Of a DNA stretch of 64,000 nt, positions 1-8,784 are shown in pieces (position 1 is the first letter of the stretch; each line of letters begins with the position of its first letter). Under the pieces are notes generated by a model that worked only from the letters and a program-made list of their open reading frames with translations, had not been told where the DNA came from and ran no database searches. The translations under genes were made by a program, and so were the position numbers. The DNA comes from Microbacterium sp. YJN-G (GTDB lineage: Bacteria; Actinomycetota; Actinomycetes; Actinomycetales; Microbacteriaceae), in contig NZ_CP060402.1 of assembly GCF_015040615.1 (NCBI RefSeq), positions 2,976,001-3,040,000 of the forward strand, read 5' to 3'.

Positions 1-355
1 CGTCGGTGAGCTTCAGGCGCGGGCTGCGCAGCAGCTCGAGCTCGCGGTCGCGATCGGCGCCGGTCTGCTCGACGAGCACGACGACCCCGGCGGCCTCGGC
101 CTCGCGGATGACCTCGGCGGCGAGCTCGGCGAAATAGGCCAGGCTCAGGTCGGGCAACGCGAGCGCGATCGCGCCGGTGCGGCCCGAGCGCAGGTTGCGT
201 GCCGTGAGGTTCGGCGTGTAGTCGAGCTCGGCGATCGCGGCCTCGACCTTGGCGCGCGTGGCCGGACGGATGTGCGGGTAGTCGTTGATGACGTTCGACA
301 CCGTCTTGATCGAGACGCCCGCCGCAGCGGCGACGTCGTGCAGCGTGACGGCCAC
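1..355 (-). CDS. LacI-family transcriptional regulator, N-terminal part (cut by window edge)
   Basis: About 118 N-terminal residues are visible and the gene continues beyond position 1. The start is a GTG at 355 preceded by AGAGGGAG at good spacing; an in-frame ATG at 373 has no ribosome site. Residues 4-25 form the LacI helix-turn-helix (LHDVAAAAGVSIKTVSNVIN), followed by the hinge region and the start of the periplasmic-binding-protein-like core (TGAIALALPDL). LacI proteins repress carbohydrate genes and are released by a sugar. The target is unknown because the genes to the left are not visible. Confidence 0.93.
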   Translation of the reverse strand, partial: MAVTLHDVAAAAGVSIKTVSNVINDYPHIRPATRAKVEAAIAELDYTPNLTARNLRSGRTGAIALALPDLSLAYFAELAAEVIREAEAAGVVVLVEQTGADRDRELELLRSPRLKLTD

Positions 356-389
356 GTCACTCCCTCTCTTCATGCGGACACAGTCACCC

Positions 390-401
390 TATAACGTTGC
401 A
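390..401 (-). promoter_or_regulatory. LacI-type operator candidate upstream of the cut-off regulator
   Basis: TATAACGTTGCA is a near-palindrome around AACGTT, the usual LacI/GalR operator core, 35 bp upstream of the GTG start. Autoregulation is inferred. It lies exactly where the epimerase remnant loses its similarity. Confidence 0.4.
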
Positions 402-427
402 GATGCCCCATCGGACGGAAGGCGGAC

Positions 428-943
428 GCGTCGAGCGAGACGGTGCTCGGCCCGCCGTTCGACGCGCCGCCGCCCTACATCCCGGTCGACGAGCAGTACC
501 CGCCGCGGCCCGAGTCGGTGTACTCGCTCGTGAAGACGCTCGAGGAGCAGCTGGCGGCCGAGCTGGTGCGCTGGCATCCGGATCTGTCGATCACCGCACT
601 GCGGTTCTCGAACATGATGCTGCCCGAGGATTACGCCGCCTTCCCGGCGTTCGACGACGACGCCCGGCTGCGCAAGTGGAACCTGTGGGGCTACATCGAC
701 GCACGAGACGGCGCGCAGGCCGTGGAGCGCGCCCTGCGGGTGGCCGCACCCGAATTCGATCGCTTCATCATCGCGGCGGCCGACACCGTGATGTCGCGCC
801 CGAACGCCGAGCTGATCGCCGAGGCCTTCCCCGACGTGCCGCTGACGCGCGAGGTGGGCGAGCACGAGACGCTGCTGTCGATCGATCACGCCCGCGAGGT
901 GCTCGGCTACCAGCCGCAGCACTCCTGGCGCGACCACGTCTGA
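428..943 (+). pseudogene. 5'-truncated NAD-dependent epimerase/dehydratase remnant
   Basis: The frame reads from about ASSETVLG, the beta-strand carrying the catalytic Ser in extended SDR epimerases, through the catalytic YxxxK (YSLVK) and the C-terminal substrate-binding half, ending WRDHV. The N-terminal roughly 120 residues, including the GxxGxxG NAD-binding Rossmann motif, are missing; an in-frame stop lies at 392-394. Upstream sequence is instead the LacI promoter region. A GTG at 443 could start a 166-residue protein, but without the nucleotide-binding half it should not work as a dehydrogenase or epimerase. Best read as a deletion remnant of a roughly 300-residue gene. Confidence 0.75.
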
Positions 944-970
944 GTCGGGCTTCATCCCCTGCTACGCTCC

Positions 971-998
971 TTAACGCTGTTCAGGTGAACAGTGTTCA
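971..998 (+). promoter_or_regulatory. Two tandem BioQ-like operators in front of bioY-bioB
   Basis: TTAACGCTGTTCA (971-983) and TGAACAGTGTTCA (986-998) both fit the TGAAC-N3-GTTCA/GTTAC pattern known for the actinobacterial TetR-family biotin repressor BioQ. Their starts are 15 bp apart and they end 24 bp before the bioY ATG. The second is a perfect palindrome outside the central three bases. No bioQ gene is in this window. Confidence 0.7.
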
Positions 999-1022
999 GG
1001 AGATACAGCTCAGGAGGATCTC

Positions 1023-1631
1023 ATGACGTCACTCGCGCTCGGCCGTCCGCGCATCTACTTGACCGATGGGCTGCAGGGCACCCTGGTGCGCGACAGCGCG
1101 CTGGTGCTCGGCGGCGCCGCCGTGATCACGCTGTCGGCGCTGATCATCGTGCCGCTGCCGTTCACGCCGGTGCCGATCACGCTGGCGACCCTCGGAGTCA
1201 TGGCCACCGGAGCCGCGCTCGGTCCGGCGCGCGGAGTTCTGAGCGCCCTCGTGTACCTGCTCGCCGGGGCGGTGGGTGCCCCGATCTTCTCGAACGGGCA
1301 GTCGGGTGTGCTGCTGCCCACGTTCGGATACATCGTCGGCTACGTGGTCGCGGCCTTCATCGCCGGGCAGCTGGCCCGCCGGCGCGCGGACCGGAAGCCG
1401 ATCCCCACCTTCGGACTCGCCGTGCTCAGCACCCTGGTGCTGTACGTGTGCGGAGCGCCGTGGCTCGCCTTCTCCCTCGGAATCGATCTGCCGCAGGCGG
1501 TCATGCTGGGCGTGGTCCCGTTCCTCGTCGGCGATGCACTGAAGGCACTGGCTCTCACCCTGGTCCTGCCGTCGGCCTGGGCATGGATGACCCGGCTCGA
1601 GAAGCGCCGCACCGCGGACGAGCGCGAGTGA
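1023..1631 (+). CDS. bioY: Biotin ECF transporter S component BioY
   Basis: A 202-residue integral membrane protein of BioY length, with about six hydrophobic segments and the conserved Pro-rich start of the S-component fold ([18 protein letters not shown], roughly residues 43-60). BioY binds biotin and works alone or with the EcfAT energy-coupling module; no EcfA or EcfT gene is in view. The ATG is preceded by CAGGAGG. It overlaps bioB by GTGA and lies behind two BioQ-like sites, so uptake and the last synthesis step are probably derepressed together when biotin is scarce. Confidence 0.95.
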   Translation: MTSLALGRPRIYLTDGLQGTLVRDSALVLGGAAVITLSALIIVPLPFTPVPITLATLGVMATGAALGPARGVLSALVYLLAGAVGAPIFSNGQSGVLLPTFGYIVGYVVAAFIAGQLARRRADRKPIPTFGLAVLSTLVLYVCGAPWLAFSLGIDLPQAVMLGVVPFLVGDALKALALTLVLPSAWAWMTRLEKRRTADERE

Positions 1632-2707
1632 TCGACTACCACGGGCTCGCCCGCAGCATCCTCGCCGGCGCATCGCTGCGCGAGGATGAGGCCCTCGCGA
1701 TCCTCGACACCCCTGATGCGCAGCTGCTCGACCTGGTGGCCGCGGCCGGCCTGATCCGCCGCGCGCACTTCGGCAACCGGGTGAAGCTCAACTACCTCGT
1801 CAACCTGAAGTCCGGGCTCTGCCAGGAGAACTGCTCCTACTGCTCGCAGGCGCTCGGCGCGACCGCGCCGATCCTGAAGTACTCCTGGCTCAGTGCCGAG
1901 GAGGCCGTCGAGCAGGCACGCGCCGGGATCGGCGGCGGCGCCTCGCGCGTGTGCCTGGTCGCCAGCGGCCGCGGCCCGATGAACCGCGACATCGACCGCG
2001 TCACCGACATCGTCAGCACCCTCAAGGAGGAGCATCCCGGGGTCGAGGTGTGCGCCTGCCTGGGGATCCTCAGGGACGGGCAGGCCGAGCGCCTGGAGTC
2101 GGCCGGCGTCGACGCGTACAACCACAACATCAACACCGCCGAGTCGCACCACGACCGGATCGTGCAGACGCACACCTATCAGGACCGGATCCGCACGATC
2201 GGCAAGGCGAAGCAGGCCAGCCTCTCACCGTGCAGCGGGCTCATCGTCGGGATGGGTGAGAGCAGCGCGCAGATCGTCGAGGCCGTGTTCGCGCTGCGCG
2301 AGCTGGACGTCGACTCGATCCCGGTGAACTTCCTCATCCCCTTCGACGGCACCCCGATGCAGGGCCGCTGGGATCTCACACCGGCGCAGTGCCTGAGGAT
2401 CGTCGCGCTGGTGCGGTTCGCCTGCCCCGCCACCGAGGTGCGGCTCGCCGGCGGCAGGGAGCTGCATCTGCGGTCTCTTCAGCCGCTGGCGCTGCACGCG
2501 GCGAACTCGATCTTCCTCGGCGACTACCTCACCTCGCAGGGCGAGGCCGCGGCCGAGGATCTCGCGATGATCCGCGACAACGGCTTCGTCCCCCAGGAAC
2601 CCCAGGTTCAGGAACCCCTGGTTCAGGAACCTCTGGTCTCCCCGCCGCACGCACCGGTGGTGGTGCGCCGCCGCGGCGCGGGAACCGCGGCGGCGCCGAA
2701 CGCCTGA
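1628..2707 (+). CDS. bioB: Biotin synthase BioB (radical SAM)
   Basis: Converts dethiobiotin to biotin by radical sulfur insertion. The 359-residue protein carries the radical-SAM cluster motif CxxxCxxC as CQENCSYC at residues 65-72, followed by the BioB blocks [12 protein letters not shown] and AGGRELHLR. The start is the GTG at 1628 overlapping the bioY stop (GTGA). No bioF, bioA or bioD is seen, so the cell may rely on imported biotin or precursors unless those genes lie elsewhere. The last 40 residues are an unusual low-complexity tail made partly by a 15-bp tandem repeat (QEPLV units), outside the catalytic barrel. Confidence 0.96.
   Translation: MIDYHGLARSILAGASLREDEALAILDTPDAQLLDLVAAAGLIRRAHFGNRVKLNYLVNLKSGLCQENCSYCSQALGATAPILKYSWLSAEEAVEQARAGIGGGASRVCLVASGRGPMNRDIDRVTDIVSTLKEEHPGVEVCACLGILRDGQAERLESAGVDAYNHNINTAESHHDRIVQTHTYQDRIRTIGKAKQASLSPCSGLIVGMGESSAQIVEAVFALRELDVDSIPVNFLIPFDGTPMQGRWDLTPAQCLRIVALVRFACPATEVRLAGGRELHLRSLQPLALHAANSIFLGDYLTSQGEAAAEDLAMIRDNGFVPQEPQVQEPLVQEPLVSPPHAPVVVRRRGAGTAAAPNA
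2594..2638 (+). repeat. Three 15-bp tandem repeats inside the 3' end of bioB
   Basis: Units CAGGAACCCCAGGTT, CAGGAACCCCTGGTT and CAGGAACCTCTGGTC follow without gaps and encode [15 protein letters not shown] in the BioB tail. The unit length keeps the frame, so copy number could vary without a frameshift. Confidence 0.85.
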
Positions 2708-2783
2708 TCGGCCTGCGGCATTCGCTCGACACAGCACAGGGCGACGTTGACACCGGCGGCGAGCGCGGTCTGCTCGTTGATAT

Positions 2784-2795
2784 CGTTCAAGAACG
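2784..2795 (+). promoter_or_regulatory. Small inverted repeat upstream of the LacI regulator
   Basis: CGTTC-AA-GAACG lies 14 bp before the GTG of the LacI gene, just ahead of its GAAGGAGG ribosome site. It could be an autoregulatory site; it is short and could be chance. Confidence 0.25.
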
Positions 2796-2809
2796 GTGAA
2801 GGAGGCTGA

Positions 2810-3862
2810 GTGACGGATCGGACCGGTGAGTCGCGAGTATGGCGTGCGCCGTCGATCATCGATGTCGCCCGCGAAGCCGGAGTCTCGGCGCAGACCGTCT
2901 CACGCGTCGCCAACGGGATGGACATCGTCCGGCCGGTCACCCGCGACAGGGTGCTCGCCGTCATGGACAGAATGGGCTACCGGCCGAACTCCGCCGGGCG
3001 AGCCCTGAAGAGCGGCAGATTCCGGACGCTGGGCGTCATCATGTCCGAACTCTCCAGCTATGGGAACACCCGGACGCTCGAGGGCTTCGCGACCGCGGCG
3101 TCGAGGTCGGGATACTCGCTGGCGCTGACACCATTGTGGACGATCGCGCAGGCGGGCCTCACGGGAGCGCTCACGCGAATGGCAGATCAACCGGTCGACG
3201 GGCTGATCGTCGTCCTCGAGGAGCACGAGCTCCTGGAATCGGATCTCGTGCGGGTGGCCAAGATCCCCACCGTCGTCGTCACCGCCGGTCGCAAGCACCC
3301 CTACCTGGCGATCGATACCGACCAGGCCCAGGGGGCGCGCCTGGCCACCGAGCACCTCCTCTCGCTCGGGCACCAGACCGTATGGCACATCCGCGGCCCC
3401 GAGAACTCTCACGGCGCTCGTGACCGCGCGCAGTCGTGGGCCGACACCCTCCGCGCGCACGGCCGGGTCGTGCCACCGATCGTGCCGGGCGACTGGAGCG
3501 CGGCATCGGGCTATGCCGCCGGCCGGCGCCTCGCCGCCGATCCGAGCGTGACGGCCGTGTTCGCGTCCAACGACGGGATGGCCCTGGGCGCCATGCGCGC
3601 ATTCCATGAAGCCGGCCGTGACGTGCCGGGATCGGTGAGCGTCGTGGGCTTCGACGACATGGAGCTGTCGGCCGACTTCCAGCCGCCGTTGACCACCGTG
3701 CACCAGTACTTCGATCGCGTGGCGGTGGCTGCGGTCGGCATGCTCGTAGACCGGATCGAGCACAACCGCCACACCGTCGCCGACCCGGTGCCCACCGAGC
3801 TGATCCTGCGCGCGAGCACTGCACCGCCCCCGGTTCCGAGGGCGGCGCTGGCGGGAATCTGA
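2810..3862 (+). CDS. LacI-family transcriptional regulator, likely of the beta-galactoside operon
   Basis: A 350-residue LacI/GalR regulator. The helix-turn-helix spans about residues 14-36 (IIDVAREAGVSAQTVSRVAN), then the hinge and a two-lobe ligand domain with the typical blocks FASNDGMALGAMRAF and VSVVGFDDMELS. The GTG start follows GAAGGAGG at proper spacing. It converges with the beta-galactosidase gene, 12 bp between stops, and is the only regulator beside that operon, so control of galactoside uptake and hydrolysis is a reasonable inference. The 25-residue C-terminal stretch rich in Pro and Ala is variable in the family. Confidence 0.9.
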   Translation: MTDRTGESRVWRAPSIIDVAREAGVSAQTVSRVANGMDIVRPVTRDRVLAVMDRMGYRPNSAGRALKSGRFRTLGVIMSELSSYGNTRTLEGFATAASRSGYSLALTPLWTIAQAGLTGALTRMADQPVDGLIVVLEEHELLESDLVRVAKIPTVVVTAGRKHPYLAIDTDQAQGARLATEHLLSLGHQTVWHIRGPENSHGARDRAQSWADTLRAHGRVVPPIVPGDWSAASGYAAGRRLAADPSVTAVFASNDGMALGAMRAFHEAGRDVPGSVSVVGFDDMELSADFQPPLTTVHQYFDRVAVAAVGMLVDRIEHNRHTVADPVPTELILRASTAPPPVPRAALAGI

Positions 3863-3874
3863 GTCGTCCGGAGT

Positions 3875-6800
3875 TCAGCCCGTCTGGATGCCCTGGAACG
3901 CGAACCGGAACTCGAGGTCGCCGGTCGGCAGCAGGTACCGGTCGAGCGGACGCGAGCCCCAGGAGTCGTCGCCCGCCACCCCCCGGCGCGTCAGCGCCGG
4001 GCGCACGATCGTGCGGTGGATCGGCGGCAGCTCGTGCGGATGCAGTGCGCTCTCGATCTCGGCCGGCGTCCAGCTCAGCGCCGAGAACTCCATGATCGGG
4101 TCGCCCTCGAAGCGCAGGCCCGCGCCCCGGGCATCCGTGATCTCCGCCCAGCGCACGCCGGTGCGGTTGCCGGCCTCCTGCGGACGGATGTACGGGGTGA
4201 GCATGTCGGGGACGTGACGGTCGTAGACACCCAGCCGGGCGCCCTCCCGCCGGTCCACGTAGCACTCCTCGGGGCCGTCGCCGTACCAGCGCACCCGGTC
4301 GTAATCGGCGGGCATCGCCAGCATCGTGGCGAACTCGGGCATCTGCGGCAGGCCGTCGGGCACGTGCATCCGCTGGGTGACCTCCACCCGGCCCGCGCCG
4401 TCGACGAGATAGCTGAGATCGCAGTGCGTCACCGGCGTCGTCGGCAGCTCGTAGCGGTAGCCGATGCGCACCCCGCCGTCGACCTGCTCGACCGAGATGT
4501 CGGCCGGCTCGTGAAACCCGCTGGCGCGACCGTAACGGCTGGCGAGCAGCCACTGCCCCTCCTCGAACGGGCCACCCCAGCCCCGCTCGTTCGCGGTCGG
4601 CGCATGCCAGAAGTTCGGGGTGACGGCGCCCGAGAGCAGCTCGCGACCGCCCGTGCGCGTCTCACCGAAACGGTACGAGGTCAGCCCGTTGAAGATCCGC
4701 GAGAACGTCACGTGGAATCCGGGTCCGTGCACGCCGATGCTCAGCGTGCCCTCGACCAGGCGCGGAGCGGGAGCCGAGACCCGCGCTGCCGGTGCCGTCG
4801 AGCCTGCGGCCGGTGCGCCGACCGTGAGCACGTGCTCGCCGAAGGCGACCTCGTACCCGGCGGGTGCCCACGCCGTCTCGGTCCGCAGGTGCAGCGAGAC
4901 GACGATGGCGTACTCGCCTGCCGCCGCGGGAACCGCGACCGGCAGCGGGTACGCCGCCGACCCGCCCGGCGCGACGTCCGTATCGACGACGCCGGCGGTC
5001 AGGATGCGGCCCACTCGGGTGATCGAGACGCGCGTCTCGTATTCGGCCGACGAGGTCGACATCAGCCGGTTCGTCAGCGTGAACGACGACTCCGACACGT
5101 CGACGACGAAGCCCTGGTACAGCCGCTTCATCTCCTGCGCCTTGGGCGAGGGGGTGTGGTCTGCGAAGAAGATGCCGTTGCCGCTGAAGTCCTGATCGTG
5201 CGGCGCCTCGCCGCTGTCGCCGCCGTAGCCGAAGTACTCGCGGCCGTAGCGGTCGCGCATGAGGATCGCCTGGTCGGCGAAATCCCAGATGAACCCGCCC
5301 TGGAACAGCTCGTCGCGGTGGGCGAGCTCGATGTACTCGCCGACCCCGCCGAAGGAGTTGCCCATCGCGTGCGCGTACTCGCACACGATGAACGGCTTGT
5401 CGCGGTTCGTGCGCAGGTGGTCCTCCACCGCCGCGGCGGGGGTGTACATCTGGCTCGCGATGTCGCTCGTCTCGGGATACCTCGGGTCCCAGTGCACGCC
5501 CTCGTAGTGCACCGGGCGATCGTCGACCGAGCGGAACCAGTCCGCCACGTCACGCAGCACGGTGCCGCCGAAGGACTCGTTGCCGCAGGACCAGATCACC
5601 ACGCTGGCGTGGTTCTTGTCGCGCTCGAGCATGCTGCGGGCACGATCCAGCGCCGCCGGGCGCCACTCGTCGTGGTCGCCGGGCAGGGCGGTGGCGAGCG
5701 ATTCGCCGTGCAGGCGGATGCGGCTCCACCGGGCGTGCGTCTCGAGGTTCATCTCGTCGATGACCATCAGGCCGTACTCGTCGGCGAGGGCGTAGAACGC
5801 CGAGTCGTTCGGGTAGTGGCTGGTGCGCACGGCGTTGACGTTGTGCGCCTTCAGCATCCGGATGTCGGACTCGGTGAGCTCTCGCGACGGCACCCGCCCG
5901 TTCAGTCCGAACTCGTGACGGTTGATGCCGTTGAAGACGACCCGGTCGCCGTTGAGCGACAGCACGCCGTTCTCGATGCCGAAGCGACGGATGCCGACCC
6001 GCTGCGGGATGACCTCGGTCAGCGCTCCGGCGGCGTCGCGCACCTCGATCACGAGGTCGTACAGGTGCGGATGCTCGGGGCTCCACAGCCGGGGCGCGTC
6101 CACCCGCACGACGAACGCTCCGTCGGCATCCCGAACAAGCTCGCCGACGCCCTCGATGCGGGCCGAGACGGCGCCCTCCGCCCCGTCGAGCTGCACTCGG
6201 ACCCGCACCTGGGCGGACGCCAGGTCATCGGCGACGGCTGTGGTCACGCGGATGTCCTCCGCATGCACCCCCGGGCGCCGGTACAGGGTGACGTCGCGGA
6301 AGATGCCCGAGAACCGGAAGAAGTCCTGATCCTCGAGCCACGAACCGGCGCTGTAGGTGAACACCTGCGCGGCGATGCGATTCTCGCCCTCGACGAGCGC
6401 GTCGGTGAGGTCGAACTCGGCGGGTGTGAAGCTGTCGGTGCTGTAGCCGATGTAGCGGCCGTTCACCCACAGCGCGATCGCGCTCTCCGCTCCGTGGAAC
6501 GTGACGCTGAGCCGCTCGCCCTCGGCGAGCGGGTGCTCGAGCGCGAAGGTGCGCACGTAGCATCCGACCGGGTTGTCGCGTTCGGGCACCTGGCCGGGCT
6601 CGATGTCCTCCTGACCGTCCCACGCGTAGCCGACGTTGACGTACTGCGGCCGATCGTAGCCCTCCAGCTGCAGGTGCGAAGGCACCCGGATGTCGTCCCA
6701 CCCCGACACATCCCGCGACGGATCGGCGAAGTCGGGCAGCACCTGACCCTGGTTGCGCGCGAAGAAGAACTTCCACAGCCCGTTCAGCGACTGCTCGAAC

Positions 6801-6931
6801 GAGCTGACCCCCGATCGCGCCTCGTCGAGGTCGGTGAACCAGCGGTGGTCCGAGTGCGCCGCGCGACGGTTCTCCGAGACGAAGGTCGGGTCGGCGATGC
6901 GGTCGATGGCAAAGGCGGGGTCGAATGTCAC
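3875..6931 (-). CDS. lacZ: Beta-galactosidase, glycoside hydrolase family 2 (LacZ type)
   Basis: Hydrolyses terminal beta-D-galactosides. The 1018-residue length matches E. coli LacZ (1023). The acid/base Glu is E452 in WSCGNES and the nucleophile E518 in CEYAHAMGNS. N-terminal sugar-binding and immunoglobulin-like domains precede the barrel and a beta-galactosidase small-chain domain closes the protein. The start is the GTG at 6931, sharing GTGA with the stop of the upstream permease, so it is the last gene of an SBP-permease-permease-lacZ operon. No signal peptide is seen: the enzyme is cytoplasmic and acts on imported oligosaccharide. A longer in-frame reading into the permease gene was rejected. 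Confidence 0.95.
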   Translation of the reverse strand: MTFDPAFAIDRIADPTFVSENRRAAHSDHRWFTDLDEARSGVSSFEQSLNGLWKFFFARNQGQVLPDFADPSRDVSGWDDIRVPSHLQLEGYDRPQYVNVGYAWDGQEDIEPGQVPERDNPVGCYVRTFALEHPLAEGERLSVTFHGAESAIALWVNGRYIGYSTDSFTPAEFDLTDALVEGENRIAAQVFTYSAGSWLEDQDFFRFSGIFRDVTLYRRPGVHAEDIRVTTAVADDLASAQVRVRVQLDGAEGAVSARIEGVGELVRDADGAFVVRVDAPRLWSPEHPHLYDLVIEVRDAAGALTEVIPQRVGIRRFGIENGVLSLNGDRVVFNGINRHEFGLNGRVPSRELTESDIRMLKAHNVNAVRTSHYPNDSAFYALADEYGLMVIDEMNLETHARWSRIRLHGESLATALPGDHDEWRPAALDRARSMLERDKNHASVVIWSCGNESFGGTVLRDVADWFRSVDDRPVHYEGVHWDPRYPETSDIASQMYTPAAAVEDHLRTNRDKPFIVCEYAHAMGNSFGGVGEYIELAHRDELFQGGFIWDFADQAILMRDRYGREYFGYGGDSGEAPHDQDFSGNGIFFADHTPSPKAQEMKRLYQGFVVDVSESSFTLTNRLMSTSSAEYETRVSITRVGRILTAGVVDTDVAPGGSAAYPLPVAVPAAAGEYAIVVSLHLRTETAWAPAGYEVAFGEHVLTVGAPAAGSTAPAARVSAPAPRLVEGTLSIGVHGPGFHVTFSRIFNGLTSYRFGETRTGGRELLSGAVTPNFWHAPTANERGWGGPFEEGQWLLASRYGRASGFHEPADISVEQVDGGVRIGYRYELPTTPVTHCDLSYLVDGAGRVEVTQRMHVPDGLPQMPEFATMLAMPADYDRVRWYGDGPEECYVDRREGARLGVYDRHVPDMLTPYIRPQEAGNRTGVRWAEITDARGAGLRFEGDPIMEFSALSWTPAEIESALHPHELPPIHRTIVRPALTRRGVAGDDSWGSRPLDRYLLPTGDLEFRFAFQGIQTG

Positions 6932-7755
6932 TTGATGGCTCCGGTGATGCCCTGTGCGAAGGCGCGCTGCAGGATGAGGAAGATGAGGATGGTCGGCAGG
7001 GAGGTCAGCAGCACGGCGAGCATGAGCACGCCGTAGTCGGTGACGTAGCCGGCCGTGAGGTTGGCGATGAGCATCGGCATCGTCTGCACCGCGTTGTCGA
7101 GCAGGATCACGCGCGGCCAGAGGAAGTTGTTCCACGAGGCCATGAAGGTGATGACGGCCGCGGCGGCGAAAGTGGACTTCATCGTCGGCATGTAGATGCG
7201 CGCGAAGATGGAGAGCTCCCTCAGTCCGTCGATCCGGGCGGCCTCGATGACCTCGTACGGGAACGAGCGCGACGCCTGCCGGAACAGCAGGATCAGCAGC
7301 GGCGTGGCGATAGAGGGGATGATCACCGCGAACAGCGAGTTGACCATGTCGAACTGCGCGAAGATGCGGAACAGCGGGATCATGATGGCCGCGAACGGGA
7401 TCATCATCGCCAGCATGAGGATCGCCATCACGACATCCTTGCCGCGGGAGTGGTAGATCTCGAAGCCGTAGCCCGCGATCGCGCAGACGATCAGCGACAG
7501 CACCGTCGTGCCGATCGCGATGAGGAACGAGCTGATCATGGCGGCGCCGAGATCCTGCTGCGTGGTCAGCGTCACCAGATTGTCGATGAAGTGCTCGCCG
7601 GGCGTCAGCCGCGACCCCAGCACGTCACGAGTCGAGTTGGTCGAGGAGACCAGCATGAAGTACAGCGGGAAGACCGAGAACAGAGCGAACACGGTCAGGA
7701 ACGCGTAGCCGGGCACGCGTCGCCAGGGGAATCGTCGACTAGTCACGCTTGTCAC
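6928..7755 (-). CDS. Carbohydrate ABC transporter permease, MalG type (CUT1)
   Basis: A 275-residue inner-membrane permease with six predicted segments and the EAA loop (EAARIDGLRELSIFARIYMP, about residues 185-204) that docks on the ATPase. Together with the neighbouring permease and lipoprotein it should import a galactoside. No ATPase gene is in the operon; CUT1 importers in actinobacteria commonly share an MsiK-type ATPase encoded elsewhere. The start is GTG 7755, overlapping the upstream gene by 17 bp; a second GTG at 7746 with AAGGTGG at better spacing is equally possible. Confidence 0.92.
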   Translation of the reverse strand: MTSVTSRRFPWRRVPGYAFLTVFALFSVFPLYFMLVSSTNSTRDVLGSRLTPGEHFIDNLVTLTTQQDLGAAMISSFLIAIGTTVLSLIVCAIAGYGFEIYHSRGKDVVMAILMLAMMIPFAAIMIPLFRIFAQFDMVNSLFAVIIPSIATPLLILLFRQASRSFPYEVIEAARIDGLRELSIFARIYMPTMKSTFAAAAVITFMASWNNFLWPRVILLDNAVQTMPMLIANLTAGYVTDYGVLMLAVLLTSLPTILIFLILQRAFAQGITGAIK

Positions 7756-8707
7756 CCACCTTCATCTGGATGAGAGCCAGCACCGCGACCATGATCAGGA
7801 TCACGTACGAGATCGCGGAGGCGTAGCCGACGTTGGGGTTCTTCAGGAATGCGAGTTCGTAGAGGTAGTGCGACATCGACATCGAGTTGTACGACGGCCC
7901 GCCCTTGGTGAGGGCCCAGGATTCGTCGAACAGCTGCAGGGTGCCGTTGATCGACATGATCGCGGTGAGCACGATCATCGGCCGCAGTTGCGGCACGGTC
8001 ACGAACCAGAACGTCTTGAACGCTCCGGCACCGTCGATGCGCGCGGCCTCGAGGGTGGAGTGGTCGACGTTCTGCAGCGCCGCCAGGAAGAAGATCATGT
8101 TGTAACCGGTCCACCGCCACAGCAGGCCGATGATGATCACGAACCGAGCGGTCCACGGCTCGCCGAGCCAGTTGAGCGGGTCGTGCATGAGGCCAACCGC
8201 CATGAGCGCGTCGTTGACCAGCCCGTCCGTGGCGAACATGGTGCGGAACACCAGTGAGTACGAGACCAGCGAGACGGCGCAGGGCAGGAAGATCATCGTG
8301 CGCCAGAGGGCCTTGCCCCTCAGCTTCGGGTCGTTCAGCAGGTTGGCCAGCACCATCGCCAGGATCAGCATGATCGGCACCTGGATGACCAGATAGAGCA
8401 CCGTGTTGAACATGGTGAGCTTGAAGATCTCGTCGTCGAGCAGCCGGGCGAAGTTCGACCACAGCGGGTCCGCCCAGTTCAGCCGCGATCCCCGGCCCGT
8501 CTGCAGGGAGAGGATGAACGCCTGGATCATGGGCACGAAGCTCAGCAACGTGATCAGCAGGGCTGCCGGGAGGAGGAACCCCCACCCGGTGAGGTTGCGT
8601 CGCCGTGCGGTGTGCAGCCACGGCCCGCGCGGGGTGAAGTCGGGCGGAGGTGTGTTCCGCCGTTGACGGCGCGGAGCATCCGCGGTCACGATCGCCTGAG
8701 TCGCCAC
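7739..8707 (-). CDS. Carbohydrate ABC transporter permease, MalF type (CUT1)
   Basis: A 322-residue permease. A polar N-terminal arm of about 40 residues precedes the first membrane segment (GFLLPAALLITLLSFVPM), and the EAA loop reads LEAARIDGAGAFKTFWFVTV. The chosen start is GTG 8707, eight bases after AGGAG; the frame is open further upstream, but that stretch overlaps the binding-protein gene. It pairs with the downstream MalG-type permease to form the channel. A strong stem-loop separates it from the binding-protein gene. Confidence 0.92.
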   Translation of the reverse strand: MATQAIVTADAPRRQRRNTPPPDFTPRGPWLHTARRRNLTGWGFLLPAALLITLLSFVPMIQAFILSLQTGRGSRLNWADPLWSNFARLLDDEIFKLTMFNTVLYLVIQVPIMLILAMVLANLLNDPKLRGKALWRTMIFLPCAVSLVSYSLVFRTMFATDGLVNDALMAVGLMHDPLNWLGEPWTARFVIIIGLLWRWTGYNMIFFLAALQNVDHSTLEAARIDGAGAFKTFWFVTVPQLRPMIVLTAIMSINGTLQLFDESWALTKGGPSYNSMSMSHYLYELAFLKNPNVGYASAISYVILIMVAVLALIQMKVGDKRD

Positions 8708-8748
8708 AATGCGCACTCCTATTCCATCGAGTTCAAGAGGTGGGTGCT

Positions 8749-8773
8749 CGGGCGGGGCGTCGTGCCCCGCCCG
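8749..8773 (-). other. Intercistronic stem-loop between binding protein and permeases
   Basis: A perfect 10-bp GC stem (CGGGCGGGGC / GCCCCGCCCG) with a five-base loop lies in the 77-bp gap. It has no T-tract. Such hairpins after binding-protein genes typically stabilise the upstream message or attenuate read-through, giving more binding protein than permease. Confidence 0.7.
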
Positions 8774-8784
8774 CGCGGAGAGGG

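Noticed and set aside
992-1627. N-terminal extension of BioB through bioY
   Set aside because: The upstream part is bioY read in another frame; BioB length and the GTGA junction support GTG 1628.
4016-7036. An open frame of about 1000 codons antisense to the beta-galactosidase gene
   Set aside because: Its translation is an Arg/Val/Gly/His-rich mirror of lacZ codon bias with no domain, and lacZ has both catalytic Glu residues and full length.
6932-7135. Longer N terminus for the beta-galactosidase
   Set aside because: It lies inside the permease gene in another frame, and the GH2 N-terminal domain starts at MTFDPAF.
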